From Methylolobus aquaticus (GTDB lineage: Bacteria; Pseudomonadota; Gammaproteobacteria; Methylococcales; Methylococcaceae), in assembly GCA_004168015.1 (NCBI GenBank), contig SEYW01000003.1, positions 62,001 to 126,000 of the forward strand: a DNA stretch of 64,000 nucleotides. Reading direction: 5' to 3'. Under the pieces are notes generated by a model. The model searched no databases. It was given only the letters and a program-made list of their open reading frames with translations, and was not told the origin of the DNA. The translations under genes were made by a program, and so were the position numbers. This document shows, piece after piece, positions 24,660-33,408 of the stretch. The stretch's first letter is position 1, and the number at the start of each line of letters is the position of its first letter.

Positions 24660-26105
24660 ATGCGATCGTATCTGTGCTTGTTCGGCGCGGCCACATTGAG
24701 CGGCTGCAGCTTGTGGGGACCCGACTACCAGGAGCCGCAAAACCAGGCGCCCGGCGCGTGGCGCTCCCAGGACGCTTACGCGAAGATCGGCGCCGAACGG
24801 ATTCCCGAGATGGCATGGTGGAACAAGTTCCGCGATCCGCTGCTGCAACAGCTGGTCGATAAGGCCCTGGAGCGCAACAACAACATCCAGTCCGCGGTGG
24901 GCGGGGTCTACAAGGCCAAGGCCATCCTGCAGCAGATCGAGATGAACTGGGTGCCGACGGTCAATCTCGGCGCGGGCTACATGTCGACCCAGCACGACCG
25001 CAATGACAGCACCTACACGACCCTGCCCTTCCCCGGTGCGTTCTCGGCGGGCTTCGTGCCCAACTACTCGCTGAACATACTCCAGCAGCTGCGCAACCAG
25101 GAACAGGCCGAGGCAAATATCGCGAGTGCCGTCGCGGCCAAGAACGCGGTCCGCCTGGCCATCATCGGCCAGGTCACGGGAAGTTATTTCAGCCTGCGGG
25201 AGGAGGAATACCGGCTGGAGCAGCAGCGGCAACTCGTCAGGAACCTGCAGGAAGTCGTTGCAAAGTATTCGGAGGCGCACCGGGCCGGGTTGATTTCGCT
25301 GTTCACGCTGCAACAGTACGAGGTGGAACTGGCCAAGGCGAACGCCGAGATCCCGGTGATCGAATACAACATCGTCCGGCTGAGCAACGCCATTCACGTG
25401 CTGCTGAACGAGAATCCGGGCACCATACCGCCCGGACAGCCCTTCATGGACCTGCAGTACAAGGGTATCGTCACCGCCAATCTCCCGTCGACGGTGCTCA
25501 AGAACCGCCCGGATGTCATCCACGCCGCTGCCGTGTTGAAGCAGGCGAATGCCAACATCGGGGTGAATACGGCCATCTTCTTCCCGACGGTCAAGCTGAC
25601 CACACCACTGGGCCTGGCATCGAACTCCCTGAGCAATCTGTTCACCGCCAAGGACAGTTACTGGCAATACCAGGGTGGCATCAACATGCCGATACTCAAT
25701 CTGGGCGCATTCGGCGCCATCAAGTCCGCAAAGGCACAGTACTACGCGGACTTTTTCGCCTACCAGGAAACGGTCAAGGCCGCCTTCGCGGCTGTCGACA
25801 GCGCTCTGTCGTCGCATCAGAAATATACCGACAGCCTGGACCGCATGCTGGCCTTCTACGGCACCACGGATCAGCGCTACCGCAACGAGCAGCTGCGCCA
25901 TCAGGAAGGACTCGTCGGCGGGCCACAGGTGCTGGCTCTGCGTGTCACGCTCAATCAGGCGGCGATCATGACGGCCCAGAGCAAGCTGGCCCAGTTGTTG
26001 AGCATCGTGACGCTCTATCAGGATCTGGGCGGCGGTTACCAGTACAAGAACAACGAAACAGTCCGGGATCTCGGTGATGGACATCGGTTCGGCGACCTTT
26101 TCTAG
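24660..26105 (+). CDS. RND efflux outer-membrane lipoprotein (NodT/OprM family)
   Basis: 481 residues from the ATG at 24660. A GTG nine codons upstream (24633) is the alternative. The 24660 start places the lipobox LSGC so that Cys16 is the lipidated residue. Two OEP repeats typical of TolC-like trimeric channels follow (AVGGVYKAKAILQQIEMNW..., and STVLKNRPDVIHAAAVLKQ). First gene of a three-gene operon; unusually for this class it precedes the adaptor and pump. It forms the outer-membrane exit duct. Confidence 0.9.
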   Translation: MRSYLCLFGAATLSGCSLWGPDYQEPQNQAPGAWRSQDAYAKIGAERIPEMAWWNKFRDPLLQQLVDKALERNNNIQSAVGGVYKAKAILQQIEMNWVPTVNLGAGYMSTQHDRNDSTYTTLPFPGAFSAGFVPNYSLNILQQLRNQEQAEANIASAVAAKNAVRLAIIGQVTGSYFSLREEEYRLEQQRQLVRNLQEVVAKYSEAHRAGLISLFTLQQYEVELAKANAEIPVIEYNIVRLSNAIHVLLNENPGTIPPGQPFMDLQYKGIVTANLPSTVLKNRPDVIHAAAVLKQANANIGVNTAIFFPTVKLTTPLGLASNSLSNLFTAKDSYWQYQGGINMPILNLGAFGAIKSAKAQYYADFFAYQETVKAAFAAVDSALSSHQKYTDSLDRMLAFYGTTDQRYRNEQLRHQEGLVGGPQVLALRVTLNQAAIMTAQSKLAQLLSIVTLYQDLGGGYQYKNNETVRDLGDGHRFGDLF

Positions 26106-26115
26106 AGCGCACGAG

Positions 26116-27276
26116 ATGCGGATACCCTGCTTATTGCTGGCATTACTGGCTCTGTCGACGGCCTGCAAGAAGGAGGAGCCCCCTCCGGACCCGACCATGC
26201 ACGTCAATGCCCAACAGGTCTACGGGCACGACATCGAATACGTCTACGAATACCCCGGTGTCGTCCAGGGTGTCACCGACTATCCGGTGATCCCGCGCAT
26301 CAGCGGCGCGATATTCAAGCAGCTCTATAAGGAAGGCGGTTACGTGCAGAAGGATCAGCCGCTGTACGAGATCGACAAGCGCCCCTACCTGTTTGCGCTG
26401 AAGAGCCTCGAAGGACGACTGCAGAAGGACAAGGCGGCCCGGGACAACTACAAGATCATCTACGACCGCTTTGCGAGCCTGACCGACAAGGACGTCACCT
26501 CAATCCAGGACGTCAACACCGCGCTGATCAACTATCAGGCGGCGGCCGGCGATGTCATGACCGATATCGCCAATATCGACAATGCCAAGCTCAATCTGGA
26601 GTACTGCACTGTGCGGGCACCCGCCTCGGGCTACATCTCGGAGCGCATGATCTCGCCCGGTATGATGGTTACGGCCTTCCAGACCCAGCTCAACGTCATC
26701 AACTCGCAGGATGCGATGTATGTGGCGTTCTCGATGCCGGAACTGGACCGCCTGGCCATCGAGAACGGTAAGCTGGACAGGCTGTATCAGGTGCCTGACG
26801 ACTATCGCTTCAATGTCGATCTCGAGCTGGCCGACGGTACCCGTATTGCAAACGCCGGGCGGGTCGAATTCAAGGACATCCGGGTCTCGTTCTCCGACGG
26901 CGTCTGGCAACTGCGCGCAACGATCGACAACACCCGATTACCCCGCAACAAGCTGCTGGCGGGACAGTTCGTGCATGTCTACCTCCGGAACCTCTACGTC
27001 AGGAAGACCTACGCGATACCGCAGGAAGCCATTTTTCGCGACCGCGAATCCTCGTACATCTTCATAAAGGACGGCAATAACGCCCGCAAGCATCGTGTCA
27101 CGGCCGGCAAATACCTGACGGACGGAACGCAACTGGTCGATGCGGGCCTGCAGGACGGCATGATCGTCATCACCAATGGCGGCGTCCGCATCGCCGACGG
27201 TGATCCGATTGCCGTGGATGAGTTGAAGAGCGACCGCGACCCCAGTTCGTCCACGCCGACGACTGACAGCCCATAG
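26116..27276 (+). CDS. RND efflux periplasmic adaptor (HlyD/AcrA family lipoprotein)
   Basis: 386 residues from the ATG at 26116. Earlier in-frame starts (26074-26077) overlap the previous gene and spoil the signal peptide. The lipobox is LSTAC, Cys17 lipidated. Then lipoyl half-motifs (GAIFKQLYKEGGYVQKDQPLYEID and CTVRAPASGYISERMISPG) flank a helical hairpin, followed by beta-barrel and membrane-proximal domains ending in GDPIAVDEL. It links the inner-membrane pump at 27288 to the outer-membrane channel at 24660. Confidence 0.92.
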   Translation: MRIPCLLLALLALSTACKKEEPPPDPTMHVNAQQVYGHDIEYVYEYPGVVQGVTDYPVIPRISGAIFKQLYKEGGYVQKDQPLYEIDKRPYLFALKSLEGRLQKDKAARDNYKIIYDRFASLTDKDVTSIQDVNTALINYQAAAGDVMTDIANIDNAKLNLEYCTVRAPASGYISERMISPGMMVTAFQTQLNVINSQDAMYVAFSMPELDRLAIENGKLDRLYQVPDDYRFNVDLELADGTRIANAGRVEFKDIRVSFSDGVWQLRATIDNTRLPRNKLLAGQFVHVYLRNLYVRKTYAIPQEAIFRDRESSYIFIKDGNNARKHRVTAGKYLTDGTQLVDAGLQDGMIVITNGGVRIADGDPIAVDELKSDRDPSSSTPTTDSP

Positions 27277-27287
27277 GACGCGCACCG

Positions 27288-30200
27288 GTGATCTCCGAGA
27301 CCTTCATCAGTCGCCCGGTGCTGGCGATCGTCTGCTCCATCATGATCGTGATCGGCGGCGTGATGGCCGCGCTGAATGCGCCGATCGACCAGTACCCGCT
27401 GATCATTCCGCCGGTGCTGAACATCAACTCCACGTTTCCGGGCGCCAGTTCCGAAGCGATCGCGAACGCCGTCGCCGCGCCGATCGAAGACCAGATCGCC
27501 GGCACCGAAAACATGATCTACATGCAGTCGGCCAGCCAGAACGGCAGCAACAGCGTGTCGATCAACGTCTACTTCAACGTGGGCACGAGTCTCGGCATCG
27601 TCGAGGCGGATACCCTGAACCGCTCGCTGACGGCTTCCAATTCCTATATCCCCGAGCAGGCCCGGGCGCAGGGCATCCGTATCCGCAAGATGATCCCGGA
27701 CCTGTTCCAGGTCATCCCCTTCTACACGGAAACCGGCTCACCCGACCCGCTGTACATCGCCAACTACGTGCAGCGCTACATCTACCCGGTGATCGAGCAG
27801 ATCCACGGCGTCGGCTTCGTCAACATTCTCGGGCAACGTTCCTACGCGATCCGCATCAACGTCGACCCGAAGCGCCTGGCCTTCTACAAGATCGGCATCC
27901 CCGAGATCATCGAAAAGGTCCGCGACCAGAGCGATCAGTACGCGGTCGGGCAAAACGCAATGCCGCCCACCTATGGGCCGGAAAAGTCGAACTTCCTGAT
28001 CACGACCACTGGCTATTACACCGACGTCAAGCAGTTTGAGAACATCGTGCTGCGGGCCAATCTGGACGGCAAGAACGAGGTACCGCTCAATAACCCTGAT
28101 CAGGTCGAAGCCGCGAAATTCAGCCTGGCGGGCAACGCCCAGATCGTCAAGCTCAAGGATGTGGCGCGGGTCGAACTGGATGCGAACAACTACAACAATT
28201 ACTTCCACGTCCACAAACGGGACGAGAAAACCGGCGAGGTCAAGACCTTCGAGGCGGTCTCGCTGCAGCTCTATCTGGTCCCTGGCGCCAACCAGCTCGA
28301 GACCAAAGCCTCCGTCGCCGCGGCGATGTCGCGCATCGACCAGTTCCTGCCGAAGGGCATCAAATATTTCTACCACTACGACTCGTCGATCTTCGTCTAT
28401 CAAGCCATCCAGGGCGTCGTTGTCACGCTGCTGATCGCGTTCGGGCTGGTCTTCGCGGTGGTGTTCCTGTTCATCCAGAATTTCCGCGGCACCATCATTC
28501 CAATCCTGGCCATCCCGGTCGCCGTGATCGGCGCGTTCGCCGGAATATATGCCAGCGGGTTCATCATCAATACACTGTCGCTGTTCGGCCTGGTGCTGGC
28601 GATTGGTATCGTCGTCGACGACGCCATCGTCGTACTGGAGAACGTCGAGCGCATCATGGAGGAGGACCATTTGAACTCCTTCGATGCGACGGTGAAAGCC
28701 ATGCGGGAGGTCTCGGCACCGGTCATCGCGATCGTGCTGGTGCTGAACGCCGTGTTCGTGCCTGTGGCGTTCCTGGGCGGATTCAGCGGCACGATGATGC
28801 AGCAGTTCGCCGTAACGATCGCGATCTCGGTGGTGATTTCGGGCTTCGTCGCGCTGACGCTGACACCGGCACTGTGCGTGATCTTCCTGAAGAACGTCAA
28901 GCACGACGCATCTAAACCGAAGTTCGTGTTCTTTCGCTGGTTCGATGCCGGCTTCGCGAAACTCCAGAGCGGCTATATGTCGACGGTGATCTGGCTCATC
29001 GACCATGCCAAGATCGGTCTGACGGTCTGGGCAGTGGTCCTGGTAGCGACCGTGGCGATGTTCCTGCGGATCCCGACCTCGCTGATTCCTCTGGAAGACA
29101 TGGGCTATTTCTACAACGTGACCCACGTCAATCCGGGCGGCGCGCTGAAATACAGCGTCGACGAAGCGAACAAGATCGCCGCCGAGATGATGAAGCGCAT
29201 TCCCTATCTGGACCGCCTGGTCGTGATGGGCTCACAGGACATCATCGACAACGGCACGTTCAAGACCAACACGTCGACCATCATGGGCGTCCTGAACGAC
29301 GAGGACAAACGCGACATGGTCCATCAGACCATCGACACGGCCATCGAGGAAACGACGAAGATCAATGGCGAAAACAAGAACATCAACGGCTATGCGTTCA
29401 ACCAGCCACCGATCCGCGGGCTGAGCCCCTCCGGCGGCGTGACGTTTTACCTGCAGGCGACGCAGCCGGTCTCGATCAAGGAAATCCACGACGATTCGGT
29501 CAAGCTGGTCGAATATCTGGAAAAGAACTACCCCTCGGTCAAGCGCGCCAGCCAGTTCTACGAGATCGACACCCCGGAACTGCGCGTCGATGTGGATCCG
29601 GAGAAGGCCTACTACTACAAGGTCGATTTCAAGAGTGCCTACAACTCCCTGCAGGGTATCTTCGGCCTGTACTACATCACCTTCTTCACGAAATGGGCGG
29701 ACCTGTTCTGGGTCGAGATCACCGGCGAATACGATTACCGCAAGAATCCGGAACTGCTGAATACCGTCTACATCAAGAACTCGGCGGGCGAAATGGTGCC
29801 GGCCGGCAACATCATGAAGTTGACCGAGACCACGGGTGCGGAAGTCGTGACGCGTCTGAACGACTTCCTGGCCAGCCAGATCGTCGTCGACCCGGATTCG
29901 GACAATGGCCACACCTCCGGCGAAATCATGGACATCATCGAGGACGTGGTGCCGAAGGTCCTCGGCAACCGCTACGACGTGAAGTGGTTCGGACTCGCCT
30001 ATCAGCAGCAAATCGCCGGCAACCAGTCCGCCGTGGCTCTGTCGCTGGGCCTGATCATGGTGTTCCTGATCCTGGCCGCGCTGTTCGAGATGTGGAGTCT
30101 GCCGATCGCGATCGTGATGGCACTGCCCTTCGCCCTGTTCGGCGCCGCATTCGTGCTGCTCGTGTTCCAGATGCCGAACGATCTCTATTTCCAGGTCAGC

Positions 30201-30566
30201 CTGCTGACACTTATTGGCCTGTCGGCCAAGAACGCGATCCTGATCGTCGAGTTCGCCATCGAGGGCGTCAAAAAAGAGGGGATGTCCTACCGCGATGCAG
30301 CGATCCACGCCGCCAAGCTACGTTTCCGGCCTATCGTGATGACGTCCATCGCGTTCATTCTGGGCGCCGTGCCCCTGGTCACCGCCACCGGCGCTGGCGC
30401 GCACGCCCAGAACTCCGTCGGCGCCGGCATCGTCGGCGGCATGCTCGGCTCGACCTGCGTCGCGGTGCTGTTCGTCCCGATGTTCTTCGTCGTGATGATG
30501 GGCTGGTCGGGAAAGAACAAGCCCGAGCCCGAGGGGACGCCGGGGCCGGAGAACGTCAGGGGATAG
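27288..30566 (+). CDS. RND efflux transporter, HAE1/AcrB family
   Basis: 1092 residues from a GTG at 27288 with AGGA-like upstream sequence, 11 bases after the adaptor. Twelve membrane segments in two halves. The proton-relay pair Asp444-Asp445 lies in GIVVDDAIVVLENVERIM. Slightly longer than AcrB (about 1050). N-terminal ISETFISRPVLAIVCSIM is typical of MexB/AcrB-class drug pumps. No local regulator gene flanks the operon. A shard of a related C-terminus lies 0.9 kb downstream. Confidence 0.93.
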   Translation: MISETFISRPVLAIVCSIMIVIGGVMAALNAPIDQYPLIIPPVLNINSTFPGASSEAIANAVAAPIEDQIAGTENMIYMQSASQNGSNSVSINVYFNVGTSLGIVEADTLNRSLTASNSYIPEQARAQGIRIRKMIPDLFQVIPFYTETGSPDPLYIANYVQRYIYPVIEQIHGVGFVNILGQRSYAIRINVDPKRLAFYKIGIPEIIEKVRDQSDQYAVGQNAMPPTYGPEKSNFLITTTGYYTDVKQFENIVLRANLDGKNEVPLNNPDQVEAAKFSLAGNAQIVKLKDVARVELDANNYNNYFHVHKRDEKTGEVKTFEAVSLQLYLVPGANQLETKASVAAAMSRIDQFLPKGIKYFYHYDSSIFVYQAIQGVVVTLLIAFGLVFAVVFLFIQNFRGTIIPILAIPVAVIGAFAGIYASGFIINTLSLFGLVLAIGIVVDDAIVVLENVERIMEEDHLNSFDATVKAMREVSAPVIAIVLVLNAVFVPVAFLGGFSGTMMQQFAVTIAISVVISGFVALTLTPALCVIFLKNVKHDASKPKFVFFRWFDAGFAKLQSGYMSTVIWLIDHAKIGLTVWAVVLVATVAMFLRIPTSLIPLEDMGYFYNVTHVNPGGALKYSVDEANKIAAEMMKRIPYLDRLVVMGSQDIIDNGTFKTNTSTIMGVLNDEDKRDMVHQTIDTAIEETTKINGENKNINGYAFNQPPIRGLSPSGGVTFYLQATQPVSIKEIHDDSVKLVEYLEKNYPSVKRASQFYEIDTPELRVDVDPEKAYYYKVDFKSAYNSLQGIFGLYYITFFTKWADLFWVEITGEYDYRKNPELLNTVYIKNSAGEMVPAGNIMKLTETTGAEVVTRLNDFLASQIVVDPDSDNGHTSGEIMDIIEDVVPKVLGNRYDVKWFGLAYQQQIAGNQSAVALSLGLIMVFLILAALFEMWSLPIAIVMALPFALFGAAFVLLVFQMPNDLYFQVSLLTLIGLSAKNAILIVEFAIEGVKKEGMSYRDAAIHAAKLRFRPIVMTSIAFILGAVPLVTATGAGAHAQNSVGAGIVGGMLGSTCVAVLFVPMFFVVMMGWSGKNKPEPEGTPGPENVRG

Positions 30567-30893
30567 CCGGGGCCGGACGATCGTGGACGCGGAGACATTC
30601 TGACGGAATGATGTCAGCGGTTATTCCGAGAGAGACATTGTTGTCTTTCCCGAGAGGATTAGATTCGCGATCGTTCCTGGATCACGCGTTTCCGGCAGCC
30701 ATCATGCGTAGTGAGTAAACGAAGCACCAATTAGACTACCAATAGGACCAACAAAAGGATTTACAAGCCGGGCCGAAATTCTATGCGCCCACATGCCTCA
30801 CGGGTTCCGGTAGAATTGGGGCCACGTTTTAGGTGTAAATTCGAGCATGAATAGATCGAATCGGTACTTTTCCCAACGCTAGAGGACACAGCG
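30567..30893. other. Intergenic boundary region, RND operon / accessory island
   Basis: 327 bp with no supported gene. From about 30700 the DNA becomes clearly more AT-rich than the RND operon, marking the edge of the accessory region. A 7-bp inverted pair AATTCTA / TAGAATT occurs near 30777-30819 with a long spacer; its significance is doubtful. The ribosome site AGAGGA of the next gene lies at its end. Confidence 0.5.
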
Positions 30894-31190
30894 ATGAAAT
30901 TGATGAGTTTTGTGATAACGAGCGCCTTATTGGCTACCGGCTGCGCAACGCAGACCTTTTACATCAATCCGAGCGCTTCAGCATCATCGGTACCGACAAA
31001 GCAACAAGAACAAAGCTTCATTTTCCGCGGGGTCGGGCAAACAGAATCGATAGATGCTGCACAAATCTGTGGTGATTCCAGTAAAGTCGTCAAAGTGGAA
31101 GCAACCTACACGGCAACTGATGGGCTTTTTGAGTTCTTGACGCTCGGGATCTATGCGCCGAGGGCAGCAAGGGTTTACTGCGCGAGCTGA
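30894..31190 (+). CDS. Bor/Iss family lipoprotein
   Basis: 98 residues with a strong AGAGGA ribosome site. Lipobox ATGC (Cys17). The mature part matches phage lambda Bor / plasmid Iss in length and in the diagnostic stretches IDAAQICGDSSKVVKVE and GLFEFLTLGIYAPRAARVYC. Bor and Iss are surface-exposed outer-membrane lipoproteins tied to complement/serum resistance in E. coli; what they do in an environmental bacterium is unknown. Base composition is lower in GC than the flanks and no phage genes are adjacent, so it is probably an acquired single gene. Confidence 0.85.
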   Translation: MKLMSFVITSALLATGCATQTFYINPSASASSVPTKQQEQSFIFRGVGQTESIDAAQICGDSSKVVKVEATYTATDGLFEFLTLGIYAPRAARVYCAS

Positions 31191-31360
31191 ATACAGGATA
31201 AGCAAACCCGCCCGGATCTGGGGGCGAGTCCGCTCGACTATCGCGGACACGCTCCCTGCACTGTCATCGTTGGTTTTCTCTGAGGAGAATACCCGGCGGA
31301 TAGCCCGCAGCGAAGGAGCACAGGAAAGGGAAAGGCGCGACAGCGGACGAGCGGTGTACC

Positions 31361-31380
31361 GCGACTCCCTGCGGAGTCGC
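31361..31380. repeat. Short hairpin, 8-bp stem
   Basis: GCGACTCC, loop CTGC, GGAGTCGC. No T-tract follows. Could end transcription from the Bor-like gene 170 bases upstream, but it may equally be an isolated structural repeat. Confidence 0.35.
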
Positions 31381-31453
31381 AGAGCCACCGTTTAGGAGAA
31401 TGGGGCCAGGGTGAGGTCACTCTTGGTCCACAGAACTCCGTCAGCCGCAACCT

Positions 31454-31541
31454 GGATCGACCCGCGTCGTGGTGCTATTCATGCCGATGTTCTTCGTCCT
31501 AATGATGGGCTGGTCGGGGAAGGACAACCCGCAGGCCGGTA
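31454..31541 (+). pseudogene. Remnant of an RND transporter C-terminus
   Basis: In frame this stretch reads GSTRVVVLFMPMFFVL, then MMGWSGKDNPQAGR. The intact pump at 27288-30566 ends GSTCVAVLFVPMFFVV, then MMGWSGKNKPEPEG. Similarity at both DNA and protein level is unmistakable over about 28 codons. There is no upstream coding sequence, so this is a fragment left after deletion or duplication of a related pump gene. Differences at synonymous and non-synonymous sites show that it is not recent. Confidence 0.8.
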
Positions 31542-31774
31542 GGTCACCGGCTCGCGTTGCAGCGTGTCGCGATGTTGTTCAAGAGAGAGAATCGCGGGCA
31601 CAATCCGCTGCATAGGCCGGTCTCGTTTGTCAGGGTGGAAAACGTCGAGAACTTCCCACGATAATTGAGGAGTACCGGCCTTCCTCAACCCCGGATTGTC
31701 TCGCCGTGTGAAAGGAAGACTTCTTTCGATCGCCCTGAAACACCAAGAGATGATTGAGCCCTAGCCGACTCAAC

Positions 31775-31806
31775 TACGGAAGGACGGAACACCAAGTCCT
31801 TCCGTA
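31775..31806. repeat. Inverted repeat, 11-bp perfect arms
   Basis: Arms TACGGAAGGAC and GTCCTTCCGTA with a 10-base spacer. It lies between remnant genes. Possible hairpin terminator without T-tract, or an end of a lost mobile element. Confidence 0.45.
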
Positions 31807-32126
31807 AGCCGGGTGATGAGCAGGTCGTTCCGAGAGTTGGCCGATTGCTCGCCGCTCACGGCGGAAAGCTGTCAAACGCGGGGACCTTATCCAGCCCCTG
31901 AACCCAAAATCCGCTTTGCTCGCAAGGAAGAGAGGCGCGTCTGGCATCAGAGCCACAGGCATATCGAGAGAACCGGCGGGAACGCGACCACTGTGTCGTC
32001 CGTCTCGTAGGGCAGGGCTGATACACAGACAGAACAGAAGCATTTTCTGTGTCGCGTGTCCGGAAGATTGAACGAGGTTGCCTTTTCCGCGCTGGCGGTC
32101 CACCGGAGACTAGCCGATTTCAGCAT

Positions 32127-32199
32127 CTTCGTATCGAGCAGTCTGGCATCATGCAACAGTCGGAGCACGATCACGCGATCACCTGCAAGCTTAAACATA
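32127..32199 (-). pseudogene. Remnant of a ParE/RelE-type toxin 3' end
   Basis: Minus-strand translation gives FKLAGDRVIVLRLLHD then ARLLDTKML, nearly the same as the end of the intact toxin at 33085-33408 (FKIAGDRVIVLRVLHG then ARLLDTKLL). DNA identity over about 70 bases is high, with scattered substitutions. Only the last quarter of the gene remains; the 5' part and the antitoxin are absent. An open frame continues past the family's stop, which is decay rather than extension. Confidence 0.8.
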
Positions 32200-32255
32200 A
32201 GCTAATCCGAGCCAGGCCCCTTCTCTCTTCATTTCCCTACCGCGACTGGCGAAAG

Positions 32256-32864
32256 CTACACCTCATCTTCATACCTTATTGGAAAGCCAAGGTCTTCGAG
32301 TGCGATGAAGTGCCAGGGAAACGGCTCAAGTGGCAGCATTTCTCTGATTCCGAATAACGTCTTGGCTCTTGAGTCTTCGAAGTTCCATCGGTCTCGAATC
32401 TGTTTCGCCCATTCTCGAGTTGGGACGATTAGCGTTGTGGCATCCGGCTCGAGGTCTAGCACATCTGTTTGAACTCGCCATTCACGTTCCCACGAATAGT
32501 CGATACCTCGATGCGGCTCATAACGAACATGCCGGTACTTTATTTCATCAGCGAGGATGGAGTATTCGCTTTCCGACTGATAGATAACAGGGCGTCCTCC
32601 CCTTTCGAACAACCAAGTCTTGCCCACCATAACACCAAAAGGATGATATCGGCAGCCTAATTGAGAGGGCAAGGCGAGCATCAGTGAAATTTTTGCCAGC
32701 GGCGCCTCGCTAAAACAAACGCACTTGAAACCGCCTCTTATATCGCGCCCACTTCCGCGCAGACTTCGGTCGCAGAGGATGCTGATGAAATTGTCTTCTG
32801 CAGCAGTTGCAGATTTTCCTCGTGTTAGGTGTATCAGACGGTCACTCAGATCATCGCGGAGCAT
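32256..32864 (-). CDS. Uncharacterised protein, possible AbiGi-like / ADP-ribosyltransferase-like
   Basis: 202 residues from an ATG at 32864; the ribosome site is weak. The N-terminus has LIHLTRG followed by a spaced FISILCDRSLRGSG and KCVCFSEAPL, a pattern reminiscent of DarT-like and AbiGi-like proteins in which an early H-x-T, a G-L and a CFSE/T stretch mark an ART-type fold. Later conserved-looking segments: RYHPFGVMVGKTWLF, GGRPVIYQSESEY, DEIKYRHVRYEP, and YSWEREWRV. No signal peptide or membrane segment. It is low in GC relative to the flanks and stands alone between toxin remnants and a toxin-antitoxin pair, so a defence or toxin role is plausible but unproven. Confidence 0.6.
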   Translation of the reverse strand: MLRDDLSDRLIHLTRGKSATAAEDNFISILCDRSLRGSGRDIRGGFKCVCFSEAPLAKISLMLALPSQLGCRYHPFGVMVGKTWLFERGGRPVIYQSESEYSILADEIKYRHVRYEPHRGIDYSWEREWRVQTDVLDLEPDATTLIVPTREWAKQIRDRWNFEDSRAKTLFGIREMLPLEPFPWHFIALEDLGFPIRYEDEV

Positions 32865-33084
32865 TCTTTTTGACTTTAAGGTTTAGACACGGCCTGTGGC
32901 CTTTCAGAGGCGTCGCTCCCGCAGCAAAGGGGCAAGGGCAAACATCAAATTGCAGTGGGTTAACGTTATGCGTGCAAGGGTATCAGCTCTCGCATCACAA
33001 GCCTTCACACTCAAGGCAACACGCACCACGCTGGAGTTAACGGAAAAAGTGAACCGTCGCCCGTTCCCTGTTGGGCGTATACAG

Positions 33085-33408
33085 CTATGTTGACTCCCCT
33101 TTCAATAACTTAGTATCGAGCAGCCGGGCGCCATGCAACACTCGGAGCACGATCACGCGATCACCGGCAATCTTAAAAATAGCCCGATAGTGACCGAACA
33201 ATAAATGGCGATATCGTTCGCCTAGAAGGCGGCTCTCGGGTATGCGAGGGCAGCGCTTGGGGAACCGCTCCAGAGCGCCGATCTGCTCTTCCAAACGCAG
33301 GATGAAGGCCGATGCCGCCTCGGGACTATCCTGCGCTATGTAGTCCCAGATGTCGGCAACATCGGCCTCGGCGGTTGCTGTAATCTCAACCCTGTATGTC
33401 CTTTCCAC
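33085..33408 (-). CDS. ParE/RelE-family toxin of a type II toxin-antitoxin system
   Basis: 107 residues from a GTG that overlaps the antitoxin 3' end by 23 bases. ParE-fold pattern: YRVEITATAEADVADIWDYIA, SPEAASAFILRLEEQI, LLGERYRHLLFGHYRAIF, and DRVIVLRVLHGARL. Members inhibit gyrase (ParE) or cleave mRNA on ribosomes (RelE); the sequence sits closer to ParE-type stabilisation toxins, but the target is inferred. A truncated copy of its 3' end lies 0.98 kb to the left. Confidence 0.9.
   Translation of the reverse strand: MERTYRVEITATAEADVADIWDYIAQDSPEAASAFILRLEEQIGALERFPKRCPRIPESRLLGERYRHLLFGHYRAIFKIAGDRVIVLRVLHGARLLDTKLLKGEST

Larger units (their letters stand above)
31191..32255. other. 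Gene-poor decayed region with remnant fragments
   Basis: About 1.07 kb without an intact gene. It contains a short hairpin (31361-31380), a remnant of an RND pump C-terminus (31454-31541), an 11-bp-arm inverted repeat (31775-31806) and a remnant of a ParE toxin (32127-32199), each listed separately. The open frames across it are short, overlap the remnants, and lack start signals. Confidence 0.7.

Noticed and set aside
27738-29126. 462-codon minus-strand frame opposite the RND pump
   Set aside because: Composition is dominated by Asp, Arg, Gln and His as expected from the reverse of membrane-protein codons; no start signal or family.
32049-32357. 102-codon plus-strand frame over the ParE remnant
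   Set aside because: It runs antisense to the remnant and to the 3' end of the AbiGi-like gene, without ribosome site or family features.
32870-32975. Possible integron attC site (GTTAACGTTATGC and nearby inverted segments)
   Set aside because: The core does not fit GTTRRRY/RYYYAAC properly, the internal L/R boxes are not found, and it lies at the 5' rather than 3' end of the neighbouring gene.
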